Positions 18,128 to 30,031 are shown, numbered from the stretch's first letter. The stretch is 64,000 nucleotides of DNA from Discostella pseudostelligera (GCA_036940085.1 JALLBK010000059.1:41004-105003); one strand, 5' to 3'. Program-made: numbers and translations. Notes: generated by a model from the sequence alone, not told the origin.

Positions 18128-20509
18128 TTACAAACTTTTCGGGAATTCTTTGAATGGGAGAAACTCTCTATATCTATCATCTCCCATAACCTTATATTCA
18201 CACACTTTGGCATCAAACATCAGGAGAATCATTTGGAATTCCGCAGCAGAGACCACTTCATTTTCGGCCAACGTGCTAGCCAAATGGTGGAGGAGGTCCA
18301 TGTTATCTGTTAAGATATGCTTCGCTTTCACATATGCATTATTCACCAGACGCTCAACCTCTGAATCAACCAATCCCATCAATTTCGAACCCCATTGGTT
18401 GCGTTGGCGCAGTCCCAACTCACGTCCCATGAACGGACGTCCTCCATCGGGAGATGTTAGTGAAATGGGACCAACGGCATTGCTCATTCCATACTCCTTC
18501 ACCATCATCTTGGCGATTTCAGCCACGTGATTCAAATCATTGGAGGCGCCGGTAGTCACCAATTCTTCTCCGAAAATAATTTCCTCTGCGACACGTCCAC
18601 CCAGTGCGACAACTAGTTGACTCTCCAAATATTGTTTCGAATACATTCTATTCTCCTGTGGAGAGAAGAATGTCAATCCTCCAGCACCATTGGTACGCGG
18701 TAGGATAGAAATCTTCTGTACTTGATCATAGTCGGGAAGGAGAGCGCCGCATATGGCATGCCCCGCCTCATGGTAGCTAACAATCTCCACTTGTTTCCGT
18801 GATAGCATCGATGTACCACCCCGTTTTTCCATCCCTACTAACAGACGGTCTAGTGCTCCGTCAACCTCCTCCCATCCAATGGTAGATTTACCGCTCCGTG
18901 CCGCAGAGAGTGCGGCCTCATTCATAAGGTTCTCAAGCTCGGCACCCGAGAATCCAGGTGTGCGTCGCGCAATAGCCTCCAAATCGACATCTGGCTCCAG
19001 TGGCTTGCCACGAGAATGTACCGATAGGATACGAGTCCGACCCTGCACCTCTGGTAATTCCACAGCCACCTTCCGATCAAATCTACCCGGTCGAAGTAAT
19101 GCCTCATCCAATATATCCAATCGATTCGTCGCTGCCAATGTAATCACACCAGAATTCTTCTCAAATCCATCCATCTCTACCAATATTTGATTCACCGTCT
19201 GCTCTCGCTCATCATTCCCCCCGGCGTAGCCCGCACCACGCTGTCTTCCTACGGAATCAATCTCATCTAAAAATACAATACATGGTGATTTCTTCTTAGC
19301 TTGAAAGAATAGTTCACGAACACGGGAGGCGCCCACTCCAACATATAATTCCACAAATTCCGACCCGGAGATGGAAACGAATGGCACACCTGCTTCTCCG
19401 GCCACGGCCTTGGCAAGAAGTGTTTTACCAGTACCAGGAGGTCCGTGCAATAGTACACCTCGGGGAATGACACATCCATTATCAGTATAACTTTGGGGAT
19501 GTTTAAGAAAATCAACAATTTCAGTTAATTCCAATTTGGCACCATCGCACCCAGCAACATCGTCAAAGGTAACATTGGTATTGGGATGAAAGTTGAACGA
19601 TGGTTTCATTCGTGATAATGCTAGTGGAGAAGAAAAGGAGGATGATCCATCAGAGTTGTTGTTTGTAGTGCTTCTTCGATAGAGGAGGAATAGACCAATG
19701 AAGATGGATAGGGGTGACAGTAATTTGCGGAGTATGGATGAAATTATGGATTGAGGCCCAGAGGAGAAGGATAAGTTGGATGAGACGGAAATGTCAATAT
19801 TGTATTTGGTAAGTGTAGATAGAAGTGCAGGATCGTTGGGAAGATGAGGCACCCGTACTGATTGTGACTGTAGGTGCTGCAGCTGTTGTTGCCGGCGCAG
19901 GAAGGGTTGTTGTCGACTTGTTTCCTTTCTTTTTGCCTTGTTGAAAAACGAAAACATCCACCACCCACCACTCTTACTACGCTGTCTAGTCACTGCTGAT
20001 GTTCGTAAATGTCCAACTAATTGCGTCCCATCAGAATTGAAGGTAACCTTCTCCACCTTCTTCTCGCAAATGAGTTGTAAAAATTGTGAATATCGAATGT
20101 CGTGAATGGGTCGAGTGGAGGAATTACTAGGTGTGCTTCTACTTCTAGTTCTGCTGCTCGTCATCGATTGCATCATAGATTGTTCATGTTGTGATGAAGG
20201 ATATTGTGAGGGCAGAGCAGCATGTAGAATTACACCATTATTGCTTTTACATGATTTTGCGGTTGCTGATGTAGCGCTGCTCCATTTCCTGGATCTGGAT
20301 GTAGTGACGAGACGAGGTTCAGGTAGGCACTGATGGTGCCAGCAGCAGCACGTCGTGGCTGCGGTGGGTCGGCGCCGCTGTCGAAGGAGAGATGAAGTTC
20401 CGATTGTTGCCAAGGTCGGATACACCACGTCCGATGCCAATGCTGCTCCTACTGCTGCCAATTGTCGATATTGGAAGGCTAGTAGCAACAGCAAGGATGC
20501 GGACGTCAT
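18128..20509 (-). CDS. FTSH: FtsH-type ATP-dependent zinc metalloprotease
   Basis: A membrane-bound AAA protease of an organelle (mitochondrion or plastid) that removes misfolded membrane proteins. About 793 residues from ATG 20509. The N-terminus ([24 protein letters not shown]) is hydrophobic, and a membrane segment [11 protein letters not shown] precedes the AAA domain. Walker A GPPGTGKT lies near residue 356, Walker [10 protein letters not shown], then the SRH ([10 protein letters not shown]) and zinc ligands HEAGH near residue 580. The frame stays open another 282 bases upstream, but that part is encoded by the E2F-like promoter boxes shared with REV7, so the internal ATG is preferred. 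The organelle is uncertain because the presequence is not a clear A-x-A-F type. Confidence 0.9.
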   Translation of the reverse strand: MTSASLLLLLAFQYRQLAAVGAALASDVVYPTLATIGTSSLLRQRRRPTAATTCCCWHHQCLPEPRLVTTSRSRKWSSATSATAKSCKSNNGVILHAALPSQYPSSQHEQSMMQSMTSSRTRSRSTPSNSSTRPIHDIRYSQFLQLICEKKVEKVTFNSDGTQLVGHLRTSAVTRQRSKSGGWWMFSFFNKAKRKETSRQQPFLRRQQQLQHLQSQSVRVPHLPNDPALLSTLTKYNIDISVSSNLSFSSGPQSIISSILRKLLSPLSIFIGLFLLYRRSTTNNNSDGSSSFSSPLALSRMKPSFNFHPNTNVTFDDVAGCDGAKLELTEIVDFLKHPQSYTDNGCVIPRGVLLHGPPGTGKTLLAKAVAGEAGVPFVSISGSEFVELYVGVGASRVRELFFQAKKKSPCIVFLDEIDSVGRQRGAGYAGGNDEREQTVNQILVEMDGFEKNSGVITLAATNRLDILDEALLRPGRFDRKVAVELPEVQGRTRILSVHSRGKPLEPDVDLEAIARRTPGFSGAELENLMNEAALSAARSGKSTIGWEEVDGALDRLLVGMEKRGGTSMLSRKQVEIVSYHEAGHAICGALLPDYDQVQKISILPRTNGAGGLTFFSPQENRMYSKQYLESQLVVALGGRVAEEIIFGEELVTTGASNDLNHVAEIAKMMVKEYGMSNAVGPISLTSPDGGRPFMGRELGLRQRNQWGSKLMGLVDSEVERLVNNAYVKAKHILTDNMDLLHHLASTLAENEVVSAAEFQMILLMFDAKVCEYKVMGDDRYREFLPFKEFPKSL

Positions 20510-20681
20510 GGTTCGGTGGCAAAAAATGAGAATGAGGCCATCTGCCCACTTCCCGCCATTTTGGCCGCGATCTTCTTCGCCAAATTCCCGCCATTTCGCA
20601 ACAACTTCAAGTTCGCCAAATCCACTTCCCGCCATATCTTTGGAAGGCCCATCCACCGACCACAACAACAACTTTGTGACC
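20510..20681. promoter_or_regulatory. 172-bp bidirectional promoter, FtsH / REV7, with E2F-like boxes
   Basis: TTCCCGCCAT occurs three times, at 20550-20559, 20585-20594 and 20626-20635, plus TTCGCCAAAT at 20612-20621. The spacing is 26-41 bp. Cell-cycle control of REV7 would fit, but this is inference. Confidence 0.6.
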
Positions 20682-21614
20682 ATGACGACGATGGCGGCAG
20701 TAGTAGCACCCTCCTCCTCCTCTTCCACCTTCACCGCCCTACTAGGCTCCACCCTCGAATCTCTAATCCACGAACTCCTCCATTCTCGCAATATCTATCC
20801 TCCCGATTCCTTCCTTCTATTCCGTCACCTCGGTGTGCGCTGCCATGCCAGCCGAGTACCCCAAGTTGGCGCATACATTGCTGATTTTTTACAAGTGGCA
20901 TTGCCCTGCATTGTAAATGGCATTGGGGATTGTATTACATTGGTGATATTGGAAGAAGAGACTGTGGCAGTTGTTAGTGGTGAATCGACGAGTGCGGGTG
21001 AAAGGACTGGTAGGACAAAAACTGTGGAACGATTTGTCTTTCATTTTGATATTGATGGTGTCATTGGAAATAACAGTAGTGGCTGTAGCAACATCATTGG
21101 GAGCAGCGGCAGCACTGAAGGAGAAAGGAAGATGCAGTCTTCCAACATAATTGACATTGAAGATATGAAACCACAAAAAATAGCCATCGAAATCGATGCC
21201 GATTTGGCAACGGAGGCACGATCACAAATGGAACGATCAATGCGGGACGTACTATTGCGCACTGTGGCATTGCGGAAACGAAGGCGACGACCTGGTGAAA
21301 AGGCTGAGAATATGTCATTCAAGCTTTGCTTGCATGTTGTGGGAGAACATGATGAAAATGGCAAGAAGATACGAGATGCAAACTCATGTCCTGATGAATT
21401 AATGAGAGTTTTGAAACAGGGTGAATGGATGGTACCGGAAGAATCATCATGCTACTTTCCTTCCTCTGCATTTGCTTCGGCTGCGAATGTCAATAGCAGT
21501 GTCGATATTGGGCAGAAATGTAGTAAAGGCATGCTTCGACCAATAAAGGATATAAGCTTGCCAAGCTGCGGTATGAAAATGCAGCTGGGAATGGAGGTGG
21601 ATCCATCGGCATGA
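20682..21614 (+). CDS. MAD2L2: HORMA-domain protein, REV7/MAD2L2-like
   Basis: REV7 is the HORMA adaptor of DNA polymerase zeta in translesion synthesis, and in some lineages acts in shieldin-like repair and checkpoint control. The protein from ATG 20682 (310 residues) has the start of a HORMA fold (TLESLIHELLHSRNIYPPDSF), then VPQVGAYIADFLQVALPCI, VERFVFHFDI, and a C-terminal KMQLGMEVD strand matching the family's K-M-Q-L end. It is longer than human REV7 (211) owing to Ser/Gly-rich inserts near residues 100-150. An open frame further upstream from 20355 overlaps the FtsH 5' end and is rejected as coding. MAD2 proper is less likely, given the ERFVF and C-terminal pattern. Confidence 0.72.
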   Translation: MTTMAAVVAPSSSSSTFTALLGSTLESLIHELLHSRNIYPPDSFLLFRHLGVRCHASRVPQVGAYIADFLQVALPCIVNGIGDCITLVILEEETVAVVSGESTSAGERTGRTKTVERFVFHFDIDGVIGNNSSGCSNIIGSSGSTEGERKMQSSNIIDIEDMKPQKIAIEIDADLATEARSQMERSMRDVLLRTVALRKRRRRPGEKAENMSFKLCLHVVGEHDENGKKIRDANSCPDELMRVLKQGEWMVPEESSCYFPSSAFASAANVNSSVDIGQKCSKGMLRPIKDISLPSCGMKMQLGMEVDPSA

Positions 21615-21735
21615 AGACTGGGAGTTGAGTTACCGAACAACGACATCTTTGCGTAGCAATCAAACAATGTTATGTAAATTTGGCCAACATTCTACAATTC
21701 TATCCTTTCTTTCAATACATATGTATAGAGACTTA

Positions 21736-24700
21736 TCAAGCCTCATGATGTTCTTCAATACTCGGGCGTCTCGAACCGGACGTCGTCACACTTCCTCCTC
21801 CGTTGCCTTGACTCTGCACTACGGAAACTGCAACAGCAGCACCACGGGATTTCCTCATTTCCACTCGAATCAGTCCATCCAAGGTGATAATTTGATCGGC
21901 AAAGCTATTAACATATCCCTCGAGAACGATCCTGTCCTCATCTCCCACCTTGGATTCCATGAGCAATGTTTCTGCTAGTAAGCCTGCCGAACGAAAGCAG
22001 GACCGCGCTTCATCGTAATGACCGAGAATTTGTTTGACTGCCCCCTCGCGACCGCATTTAAGAGAATGATTGTATATTAGTTCTTCGACGCAAACTTGAC
22101 CCTCCTCGTCTCCATCTATCCGAGTAGAATTGGCCTTCTGTAACTTTGATATTTGATCGCTGGCTGCATCCGCTCGTTCTAACACGGCTGAAAATTGACC
22201 ACTGAGCCACTCGAGACTAGCGGCACAACGATTCTTCAAGGGAGTGTATGGATTTTTGTCAGCGGCAGAGATATTTCCCGAAAGTGATTGCTGTAATATC
22301 TCGTCAACTTCCTTTGTAACCTTTTGAGCCGCAGAGATTGAAACTTTCATCATTGTTAGCGCCTTAAAGTAGCACATGAGTGCTTCGCGAAAGTGCAAGT
22401 GAATCATTGGTAATGATGTCGACTCTCCTCTTGCCTTGACGTTTTCCGTGCTCTTCACAATGTTAACGTTTTGTGTGGTAGGATCTGATACGTTCTCACC
22501 CGATCCGCCATCGGAGGATGTTGTCATGGCAAATGGCAGCTCCTCTTCCTCCTCGACGTCACCTTCTTCGGGAACAGACTTCCCTAATGGTAGCTTTTTG
22601 GCATTGCAAATGTCAGTAATTCTTTCTTCAGAAACACCCTCCATGGATGTGCCTGTAGACATAGATGATAGCTGACTTTCTTCCTTAAGAGTGACTAATA
22701 GTCCCATTCCGAGGTAGGCGCGCATATCACCTAGATGAGCAACAGTGATAGCCCTACGACCGATATCTTCCGAGGCCGAGAGCATACGAACAAGAACGTC
22801 TATATGAGCCAAACATCCACCAGTCGAGAGAGCAGCCCGAGGTGATAAGTCATATCGTCCTCCATCGGATGTTGTGGGTGGAGGTACCAATGTCGACTGC
22901 GCCGGAGAACCCGTCATCATCTTTCCAAAAAGCGCCCGTCCCGTTCCTGGACTAGTGCCAAGCATACCCATATTGTTTCTCGCATCGAGGATGGTGACCC
23001 TGCCAGAGGAGTTGTGCGGGGAGGAAGAAACCGTGTGTGTAAAACCGCCAGTCGAAGTTGACGGAGAGTTCCGTCCACTACCTGGTTTGCTCCGGCAACT
23101 GCTGTGTTCGACCATGACAAACTCTGAATCAGAAGACTCGTGGGTGGAAACCTTGGGACTTGAGTTCCTTCTATCTGCATTGTTTATATACGTTTGATGA
23201 CCGATCATTCGTTGCTGCTGAGTTATTGTTGCACAGGTACCGTCTCTCTGGTGTGGCACAGGTTTGGGTTGGGAGAGCGAGATTGGGCGTAGAAAAGCAT
23301 CGGTAGATGTTCCGCCAAGCAAGAATACTGGAGGACAAGGAACAGCGGTTGGAATGGTGTAGGGAGATATATTTGGGCTCCCTTGAAGCGGAGCAAAAAT
23401 CGATGGTCGGGCACCATGTTGCCTGCTAGCTCCTGGAAGACCATATATGAGCGCGGGAGGTGGCTGTGTTGCAGATACTGGGTTAAACGGAGGCGTGACC
23501 ACCCCAGGTTTGTTCATGTGATCTGGTCTAACGTGTACCATAACATTCATTGCATTCGACTGTGAGGTAGCCATGCTCGAAACATTGTTTCCACTGGGCT
23601 GCGGCTGATGAACTTGATGGTTGTTGTCTGTTTCCGTTGTTGCGACTGTGGACAAACTTGCGTTCCCCTGATGATAGGATTCACCGGTACCTTCATTCTC
23701 TGATATTGCACATAAGTTCATTTGGGCACGTACATCTCTTTCCACAATTCTCTGTCCAGAGCCCGATAAAAATGATGATGCTCTCTGAATGTTTGTACTT
23801 TTCTCGGGAGGAACAGCTGGAGTGCCATTGCAACCAAGTGCCACGAGTGCTTCACTGGCTTCAAAGAATTTATTGAAATCTGCCCGATTGTGCGGCTTAC
23901 GATCGAGCAGGAGCTTCAACAAATTCACGAATTCACTCGATATGCGGACATTGGCAGGCAATCGAACAGCTTTCGTCTTAATATTTCTCAGCAAGTCCAA
24001 GTGATTCTCGCCATGGAATGGTGTCACACCGGCAACCATTTCAAACAGTACTGATCCGACGCTCCAAAGATCTGCCTTTGCATCATACTTTTCCCCCGAC
24101 TTTGGACGATGAAATGGAAAATAGAGGAAAACCGCATGAATGAGAATGCATACAAACACATTCCATGCAGTTAGAACACACCAGGTGCAACACTCACCAA
24201 TATTTCCGGCGCCATGTACAGTGGGCTCCCACACATAGTCTCTGCTAAATCAACTCCAGTTAAATGTCGTGCAAAACCAAAGTCAGCAATTTTCAGCATA
24301 AATCTCTCCCCAGAAAATCCCCGCAGAGCACTTTTCGCATCCTCTCTCGGTGGGTTATCCCCTTCCTCCTCGGGAGGCAACGGACCCGTCAACAACAAAT
24401 TCTGTGGCTTGATGTCTCGATGAACCAACTCCTTCCCCCACAAGAATCCCAACCCAGCAGACAAATCCCTGACCAATCGTCGACACAATCGTTCCGACAG
24501 TCGTCCAGTTTTCCGGGTACGGATTAAACGTTGCAGATCTCCACCCCCACAGTATTCAAGTACTAGATAAAAATGCCGATCTGTCTTTTGTACTTCATGC
24601 AAACAAACGATGTTGGGATGTCGATAGGTTCGCAATATGGCAATTTCCATATCCAGATTTTCAAGAACTTTCTTGGTCAGCTTTTTTGATGCGCGTGAGA

Positions 24701-24923
24701 TGACCTTGATGGCTGCGGTAGCATTGGAGGGGAGAGGTGCTGACGATTCATTGCTGGTGAGTGCCTGCTCATATTCTGCTAATCGAATGCCTTTGTATAC
24801 AGTTGCAAATGATCCGGATCCCAATCGTTCTCCCAACACATATCCTGCAGCAACTTTGACGTTATTGTTGTTTGCAGGTCCAGCCGTGGACATGGAAACA
24901 GATTGATCTATCATGTGGCTCAT
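21736..24923 (-). CDS. ATG1: ATG1/ULK-family autophagy-initiating protein kinase
   Basis: A Ser/Thr kinase at the head of autophagy induction. Exons 24923-24198 and 24099-21736, with a 98-bp GT-AG intron; about 1029 residues. The N-terminal kinase domain has GERLGSGSFATVYKG, HRDIKPQNLLL, IADFGFARHL, MCGSPLYMAPEIL and, after the intron, YDAKADLWSVG, the ATG1/ULK signature. The long Ser/Pro-rich middle is probably regulatory. The last about 250 residues contain helical repeats (HYDEARSCFRSAGLLAETLL) resembling the tandem MIT domains that bind ATG13. The first codon of the longest frame is GTG; the first ATG (24923) is used here. Convergent with REV7 (121-bp gap). Confidence 0.88.
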
Positions 24924-25767
24924 GATTGGTATTGGTGCCACTCCGTCGATAATAATTCAGATGGTGATGGGTGATGCTCATAAATTTGTGGTGCAATCTT
25001 CTAGCGACATCACTTGAAATGACAAAGTAAGCAAAGCGGAATGGTCTCTCTGATTCAAGAATGTATGAATGAATTCATGCGTGCACGAGCGAAGTGATTA
25101 TTGGAATTGGATGGTGACTCTCATGTGTAGGGAATGCTCGTCGGGAACTTCCCAAACTGCACCGGAGCAAACAAAGTATGCACCGACTTGATCAGTAGAG
25201 AATCACTTTGCCGGCTTCACTGCCTTCACCGCAAGATCGATCGGGTAGTAATAGTACTATTGAATGAAGGCCATCGCCATCGTTCATCGTTCTGTTCTGC
25301 TCTTCTCCTTGAATTCTTCGTTCACACAGACACACACAACATTCCACTCTGACGCAATTCAAAAAAGGTTAAGAGCGAGAACTGACACCACTTCCCGCGC
25401 CTTTTTGAAGTGGATATAGTATACGTAAATGTAAGATTATATTCAATAATCTTATTTTTCCTATGGTTTTAATTTTGTAATTTTAATTATAAATAAAGTC
25501 AGTTTAGATTTACATACCACTTATTTTGAGACTGTTCCGAGAACCTCCAGCGCACACATCGACACCGGACATCCGGGCCACTCTCCGTAACAGTCTTCGT
25601 TCTCTCACCCTTTTGGCGAATATTTCCACATACCTGTAGTTCATTTTATCGCCGATTTGGATTTTTCCTTCCAACTTGGAACAGCCTGGAACTTCATCGC
25701 TACAGCAGCAGCAAGGATCCTAAATCCAAATCAACATCTCGACGTCAAAAATCTTTTGCCCAACACC
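24924..25767. promoter_or_regulatory. Long divergent region, ATG1 / thiolase, with an AT-rich island
   Basis: 844 bp without a gene. CTTCCCGCGCC at 25391-25401 is E2F-like. A strongly AT-rich island at 25420-25515 holds a perfect 9-bp inverted repeat, TAAGATTAT / ATAATCTTA, at 25432-25454 with a 5-base loop. The last 130 bp before the thiolase ATG stay open from a TTG codon and are probably 5' UTR. Confidence 0.45.
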
Positions 25768-27083
25768 ATGAGCAAAGCCGTCATCGTCAGCTACGCCCGA
25801 ACTCCCCTCGGGAAGTTCCGCGGCAGTCTCTCCCATTTCACCGCTCCACAATTAGGTGCGGCAGCTATTCGCGGTGCGCTATCGCGGCTGGGTGATGACA
25901 ATGTTCCACGAATTGTGGAGGCCTACATGGGCCATGTTCTCTCGGCCGGGGTGGGACAAGCGCCCTGTCGTCAAGCCGTATTGGGGGCTGGCTTGCTGGA
26001 ATCGACCATCTGCACTACCGTCAATAAAGTGTGTGCATCGGGGATGAAGTCGATTATGCTTGCTGCTCAAACAATTGAGCACAATACTCACGGTCATGGT
26101 GGTAGTGGAGGTGGAGGATCAATGGCAATGCTTGCGGGAGGGATGGAGTCCATGTCTCATGCACCCCATTATCTGCCAACATCACGTTCGGGTATTGCTC
26201 TTGGTCATGCACAGCTTCTGGATGGTATCATTCATGATGGTCTATGGGATCCGTATGAAAATGGTAAGTAGATCATTCATATCGTAACCGCAGCAAATGC
26301 TTTCTAATCTCACATTCGTCTTCATTGATTGGTCTGCAAGTTCACATGGGATCATGCGCTGAGAAATGTGCTACCGAATATCAAATTTCAAGAGAAGATC
26401 AGGATAGATATGCCAAGGAAAGTTACAAGCGTGCACGTGATGCAATAGAACTCGGAGTATTCAATGATGAAATTGTTCCTCTGAAAATGCCAGAAAAGCG
26501 TGGTGGCAAATCTTCGAATGAATCCAACGATACTAGCATGATTAGCATTGACGAACAACCTCTGTCTGTGAATCTTGATAAACTTCCGTCTTTACGACCT
26601 GCATTTGAAAAGGATGGTACAGTTACTGCCGGGAATGCCTCCTCAATCAATGATGGTGCAGCTGCATTAATTATGATGAATGAAGACCATGCTCTATCCA
26701 TGGGTCTTCAACCACTGGCGCGAATTTGTGGCTATGCCGATGCCGAGGGACCACCAGTACAATTTACCACAGCTCCATCTATGGCTATTCCAATTGCTGT
26801 ACAACGGGCAGGATTGACAATGTTGGATGTGGAGTATCATGAAATCAATGAAGCCTTTAGCGTCGTGGCATTGGCGAATATGATGATACTGAATTTGGAT
26901 ATGGCTCGAGTCAACATCTTTGGTGGTGCAGTTTCCTTAGGTCATCCGATAGGCATGTCGGGAGCACGAATAGTTGGGAGTTTGTATCATGTGTTGAAAA
27001 GAAGTGATGCCACCATCGGATGTGCAAGTATATGTAATGGCGGTGGTGGAGCATCGGCAATTGTGATTGAGAGACTGAACTAA
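25768..27083 (+). CDS. ACAT: Acetyl-CoA C-acetyltransferase (thiolase II)
   Basis: Condenses two acetyl-CoA to acetoacetyl-CoA, or cleaves it, feeding mevalonate synthesis or ketone/amino acid breakdown. Exons 25768-26263 and 26341-27083 joined by a 77-bp intron; 412 residues. The nucleophilic Cys is in [10 protein letters not shown], His in [10 protein letters not shown] / [12 protein letters not shown], and the second Cys in [12 protein letters not shown], so all catalytic elements are present. A short Gly/His-rich insert ([11 protein letters not shown]) is unusual. No obvious targeting sequence follows the chosen ATG; a frame open upstream from TTG at 25657 contains no earlier ATG. Convergent with the next gene (67-bp gap). 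Confidence 0.9.
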
Positions 27084-27150
27084 GAGGATGATGGTGCATA
27101 AGTCTGTAGTTAATGCCAAATCTATATTTGATAGAAACTCGAGCTACTCT

Positions 27151-29592
27151 CTATGGGAGAATAGTGAAATCAACTGCACCACCGCCTTCGGCATTTACTG
27201 TGTAAGAACCTCGGTTCTGGCCATCATAACCATACGCGACGAAACTGTCGCCTGTATTCGCGATAACAAGTACAGAGTCGCCGCTCTTCACAGTCCAACC
27301 AAGTTCCTGATGAGTGGGCAGTTCCTCAGTATTACCATCACGAGTCATGAGCACCTCTTCAGCCATTTGATTATGAAAGGCAACTGCAACCTTATTCTCG
27401 TCTTCAATTCCAAGTCCATGATCCTCGTGTAAGTCATTTCCTGAGACCAATGCTGATAAAGCTGCACCGATTTCTGCTACCCGTCGATTCGACAGAAATT
27501 TGGCCAAACCACCCACCGATTCCGGGGCATCATCGGCCAAATGCTCCGCTTTGTATGCATGGGGAAGGACGCATATTCCTTGGCGTACAAGATAGGAAAG
27601 TACCAGCCGTAGAACTGTGTAGTATTGTTCGTCACCATCATGATGCCGTCTGATACCTTGCGAGTCGTTTTGTTCACTCTCAAGATGAGCACGATACATT
27701 ACCCCTCCCAAGTTTTGCAGGAGGGCATATGCATTTGGGGCCATGGTGCTCCTTTCCAGTATGTGCCCCGCGACATTGCTTGCGAGGAATGTGATACCAT
27801 GTTCCTTCATTATTGTGTCAATATTCTCTTCTGCATTTGCTTGATGTATCCCTCGGTGGCAACTACTGAAACAACCTAATGCCTGTGATACATCTCCTCT
27901 AAATAATTGCGGTTTGATTTTGCTGTTCTTCAGCAGAAATGCGATGTCATTCGGATGTATGCCGTCGAGACCAATTCCGTGGATAATATTTGCAGTGTAC
28001 AAATTTTCGAGCAGCGCGTAGGATTCTATGAATTTGTCAAGTAATTCTTTGTTCGTATCTTCGTCAGAGGAGCAGGGAGTTCTATTGCGCTGCCGATCCT
28101 GGCATCCTTTCAGACTTATCAGCACATGCAAGCGCACGTCTGCACGATGATCGGCTGTGATTGGGGATGATGGCGTCTGCCACTCTGCGGGATCTATTTG
28201 AAGATCGGTCGGGAGCGGAGGAACAATGCCATCCAACTCAGCCACAAAATGCCGTAGTGTAACAATTGTATTGTCTATTCCAAGGTCAGGATCAGATAAC
28301 CCTACGAGCAGGTGCACTTCTAATCGGTTGTCGTAGTCGTATGGATCATCGGTTGATATTGCACTTGCAGTTGAATAGATGACGTGTGATTTGATTCTCT
28401 CTTTTCCAAAATACATTATTGACCGGCCAACAATGGTCACGACAGTATTGGCTAATGACGATTCTAATGCCGCTTCCTCCTCGTCGTACCGCTGAGTATC
28501 TTGATTCGAATCGCTGTTACTGCTTTCATCCATTACAGTATCAATCATCGCAATGCCTCCACCACCCTCAGTCTCTGATGATGCATAATTCAACAAAGTA
28601 GACACAATACTCGGTATCTGCTTGTGTTCCACACTGCGCGACGATACACCAAAACCAACGCATGGAAGAAATCGATTATTGTTGAGTGTGACGACCGGAA
28701 ATGTAGAGAACAGGTCATGCACACTGTTTGCTTCTTCAATCTGTTGCTCCAATTGTCTATAACTACTTTTCGTCTTCGTGGAAGATACTTCCTTTGCAAA
28801 TCCCAATGGACTTTCTACTATTCCCAACATTGGATGGAAATGTTGATTGCGGTGATCGTGATGATGGTAATTTTTGAAGTGTCGTTTGGTAGCCGCAAAG
28901 TCATGCGATATTGATTTCTGCAATCCCTTGTAGACGAGAATGGAAATGGAAATAGCAATCACAGCACAGATGATCTTCTTTGCTAGTTGTTGCTTTCGTT
29001 GGGAATTCCGAGCTTGTTCATACCATGAACTCGGTTGGTAAGGATGTGCGATCTGTGCATTGTTTGAGTAGGACTGATATCGTAATGCTTGATGCGAATT
29101 GCTGTAACTATCATTAGCATAAGATTTGGTGGTAGCAGTGGCGTGATGATTTCCAGAAGAGGTGATTGTATTTGTAGCTACAGTATCTGGATCTCCATCT
29201 CCCCTATCATGCAGTTTTCGATTCACTCTCTGGTACGCCACCGATGTAGAGGTTGGAGGGAGGGGAATTGGAAGTGCTGGGATGGTTGTAGCTGTAACAC
29301 CATTTGTTAGCGCGTCATTCTTATCATGTTCATATGACTGAACCTCGCCAATGGCAGGATCATCGATACGTTTATCAGTAGACTGGAAGTCATGCTTCGC
29401 TGCGACTTTTCCCATGAGCGATGTTGCCATTTCGGGAGGTGGAGGAAGGAGCGTAAATGTCCTCGGAGGACGCTTGAATTTTTGCCCACTCTTTTCATCG
29501 CATGATGTGGCTCTTTCTTGCTTAATGTGTGCTGCTCCATCGTTACTGGAGCCATCCATGCGACGGGATGGAGCATTGGGACGGGCTCTCAT
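27151..29592 (-). CDS. Membrane protein with a divergent aldo-keto reductase-like domain
   Basis: 813 residues, single exon. A disordered, Ser/Thr/Pro-rich N-terminal tail of about 200 residues is followed by one membrane segment (IICAVIAISISILVYKGL, near residue 208), suggesting a type II membrane protein. After it comes an AKR-like beginning, VVTLNNNRFLPCVGFGVSS, a beta/alpha series (NIIHGIGLDGIHPNDI, ITFLASNVAGH) and GICVLPHAYKAEHL. The usual active-site D-T-A-x-x-Y and the following Lys are disturbed: I-D-T is followed by a Ser/Asp insert, and V-I-Y-S-T-A stands where T-K is expected. It may therefore not be an oxidoreductase. The C-terminal about 50 residues form a separate beta-rich module. 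Function unknown. Confidence 0.65.
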   Translation of the reverse strand: MRARPNAPSRRMDGSSNDGAAHIKQERATSCDEKSGQKFKRPPRTFTLLPPPPEMATSLMGKVAAKHDFQSTDKRIDDPAIGEVQSYEHDKNDALTNGVTATTIPALPIPLPPTSTSVAYQRVNRKLHDRGDGDPDTVATNTITSSGNHHATATTKSYANDSYSNSHQALRYQSYSNNAQIAHPYQPSSWYEQARNSQRKQQLAKKIICAVIAISISILVYKGLQKSISHDFAATKRHFKNYHHHDHRNQHFHPMLGIVESPLGFAKEVSSTKTKSSYRQLEQQIEEANSVHDLFSTFPVVTLNNNRFLPCVGFGVSSRSVEHKQIPSIVSTLLNYASSETEGGGGIAMIDTVMDESSNSDSNQDTQRYDEEEAALESSLANTVVTIVGRSIMYFGKERIKSHVIYSTASAISTDDPYDYDNRLEVHLLVGLSDPDLGIDNTIVTLRHFVAELDGIVPPLPTDLQIDPAEWQTPSSPITADHRADVRLHVLISLKGCQDRQRNRTPCSSDEDTNKELLDKFIESYALLENLYTANIIHGIGLDGIHPNDIAFLLKNSKIKPQLFRGDVSQALGCFSSCHRGIHQANAEENIDTIMKEHGITFLASNVAGHILERSTMAPNAYALLQNLGGVMYRAHLESEQNDSQGIRRHHDGDEQYYTVLRLVLSYLVRQGICVLPHAYKAEHLADDAPESVGGLAKFLSNRRVAEIGAALSALVSGNDLHEDHGLGIEDENKVAVAFHNQMAEEVLMTRDGNTEELPTHQELGWTVKSGDSVLVIANTGDSFVAYGYDGQNRGSYTVNAEGGGAVDFTILP

Positions 29593-29812
29593 ATCATGGT
29601 GTGGGGGCTACGGAAGCTGGCTGTGAGGGCGGGGTGGCGTAGTAGACGGTGCACCATCGGCATCATCGGCGGCCATGGTCCATGTTGTGGTGGTGGTTGT
29701 GGTGGTGAGTGGTGAGTGGTGGTGGCGGGCGCGAGAGAGCGATACGATGAGCGATAAGGAGTGGCAAAATTGGCGGGAAGAATGTGTTTTAGATACGCGA
29801 AAAGATACGGCG

Positions 29813-29965
29813 TGGCCGGCAAGAAAGATATGGCGGGAAAAGATTTGGCATGGCCGGCGCGAAAGATATGGCAGGAAAAAATAACGGCTTGGCCGGCGCA
29901 AAAGATATTGCGGGAATAAAGACAGCTTGGCCGGCGCGAAAGATATGGCGGGAAAAAGAAAATGG
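29813..29965 (+). repeat. Tandem repeat, four units of 38-39 bp
   Basis: Units start at 29813, 29851, 29890 and 29928. Each begins TGGCCGGC(GC), continues with RAAAGATATGGCGGGAA-like sequence, and ends in a variable A-rich spacer. Each unit therefore joins a palindromic GGCCGGC with an E2F-like half. Units differ at several positions. Confidence 0.85.
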
Positions 29966-30031
29966 CGGAAAGGAAAGTTGGCGAAAATGGCGGGAAGATA
30001 AGTTGGCGATTCTGCATTTATTCAAGTGCAC

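Noticed and set aside
20355..20681. REV7 frame open 109 codons upstream
   Set aside because: It covers the FtsH 5' coding region and promoter boxes on the other strand. HORMA homology begins only after ATG 20682.
20510..20791. FtsH frame open 94 codons further upstream
   Set aside because: This stretch consists of the E2F-like boxes of the shared promoter read in frame and overlaps the REV7 start. The protein from 20509 is complete.
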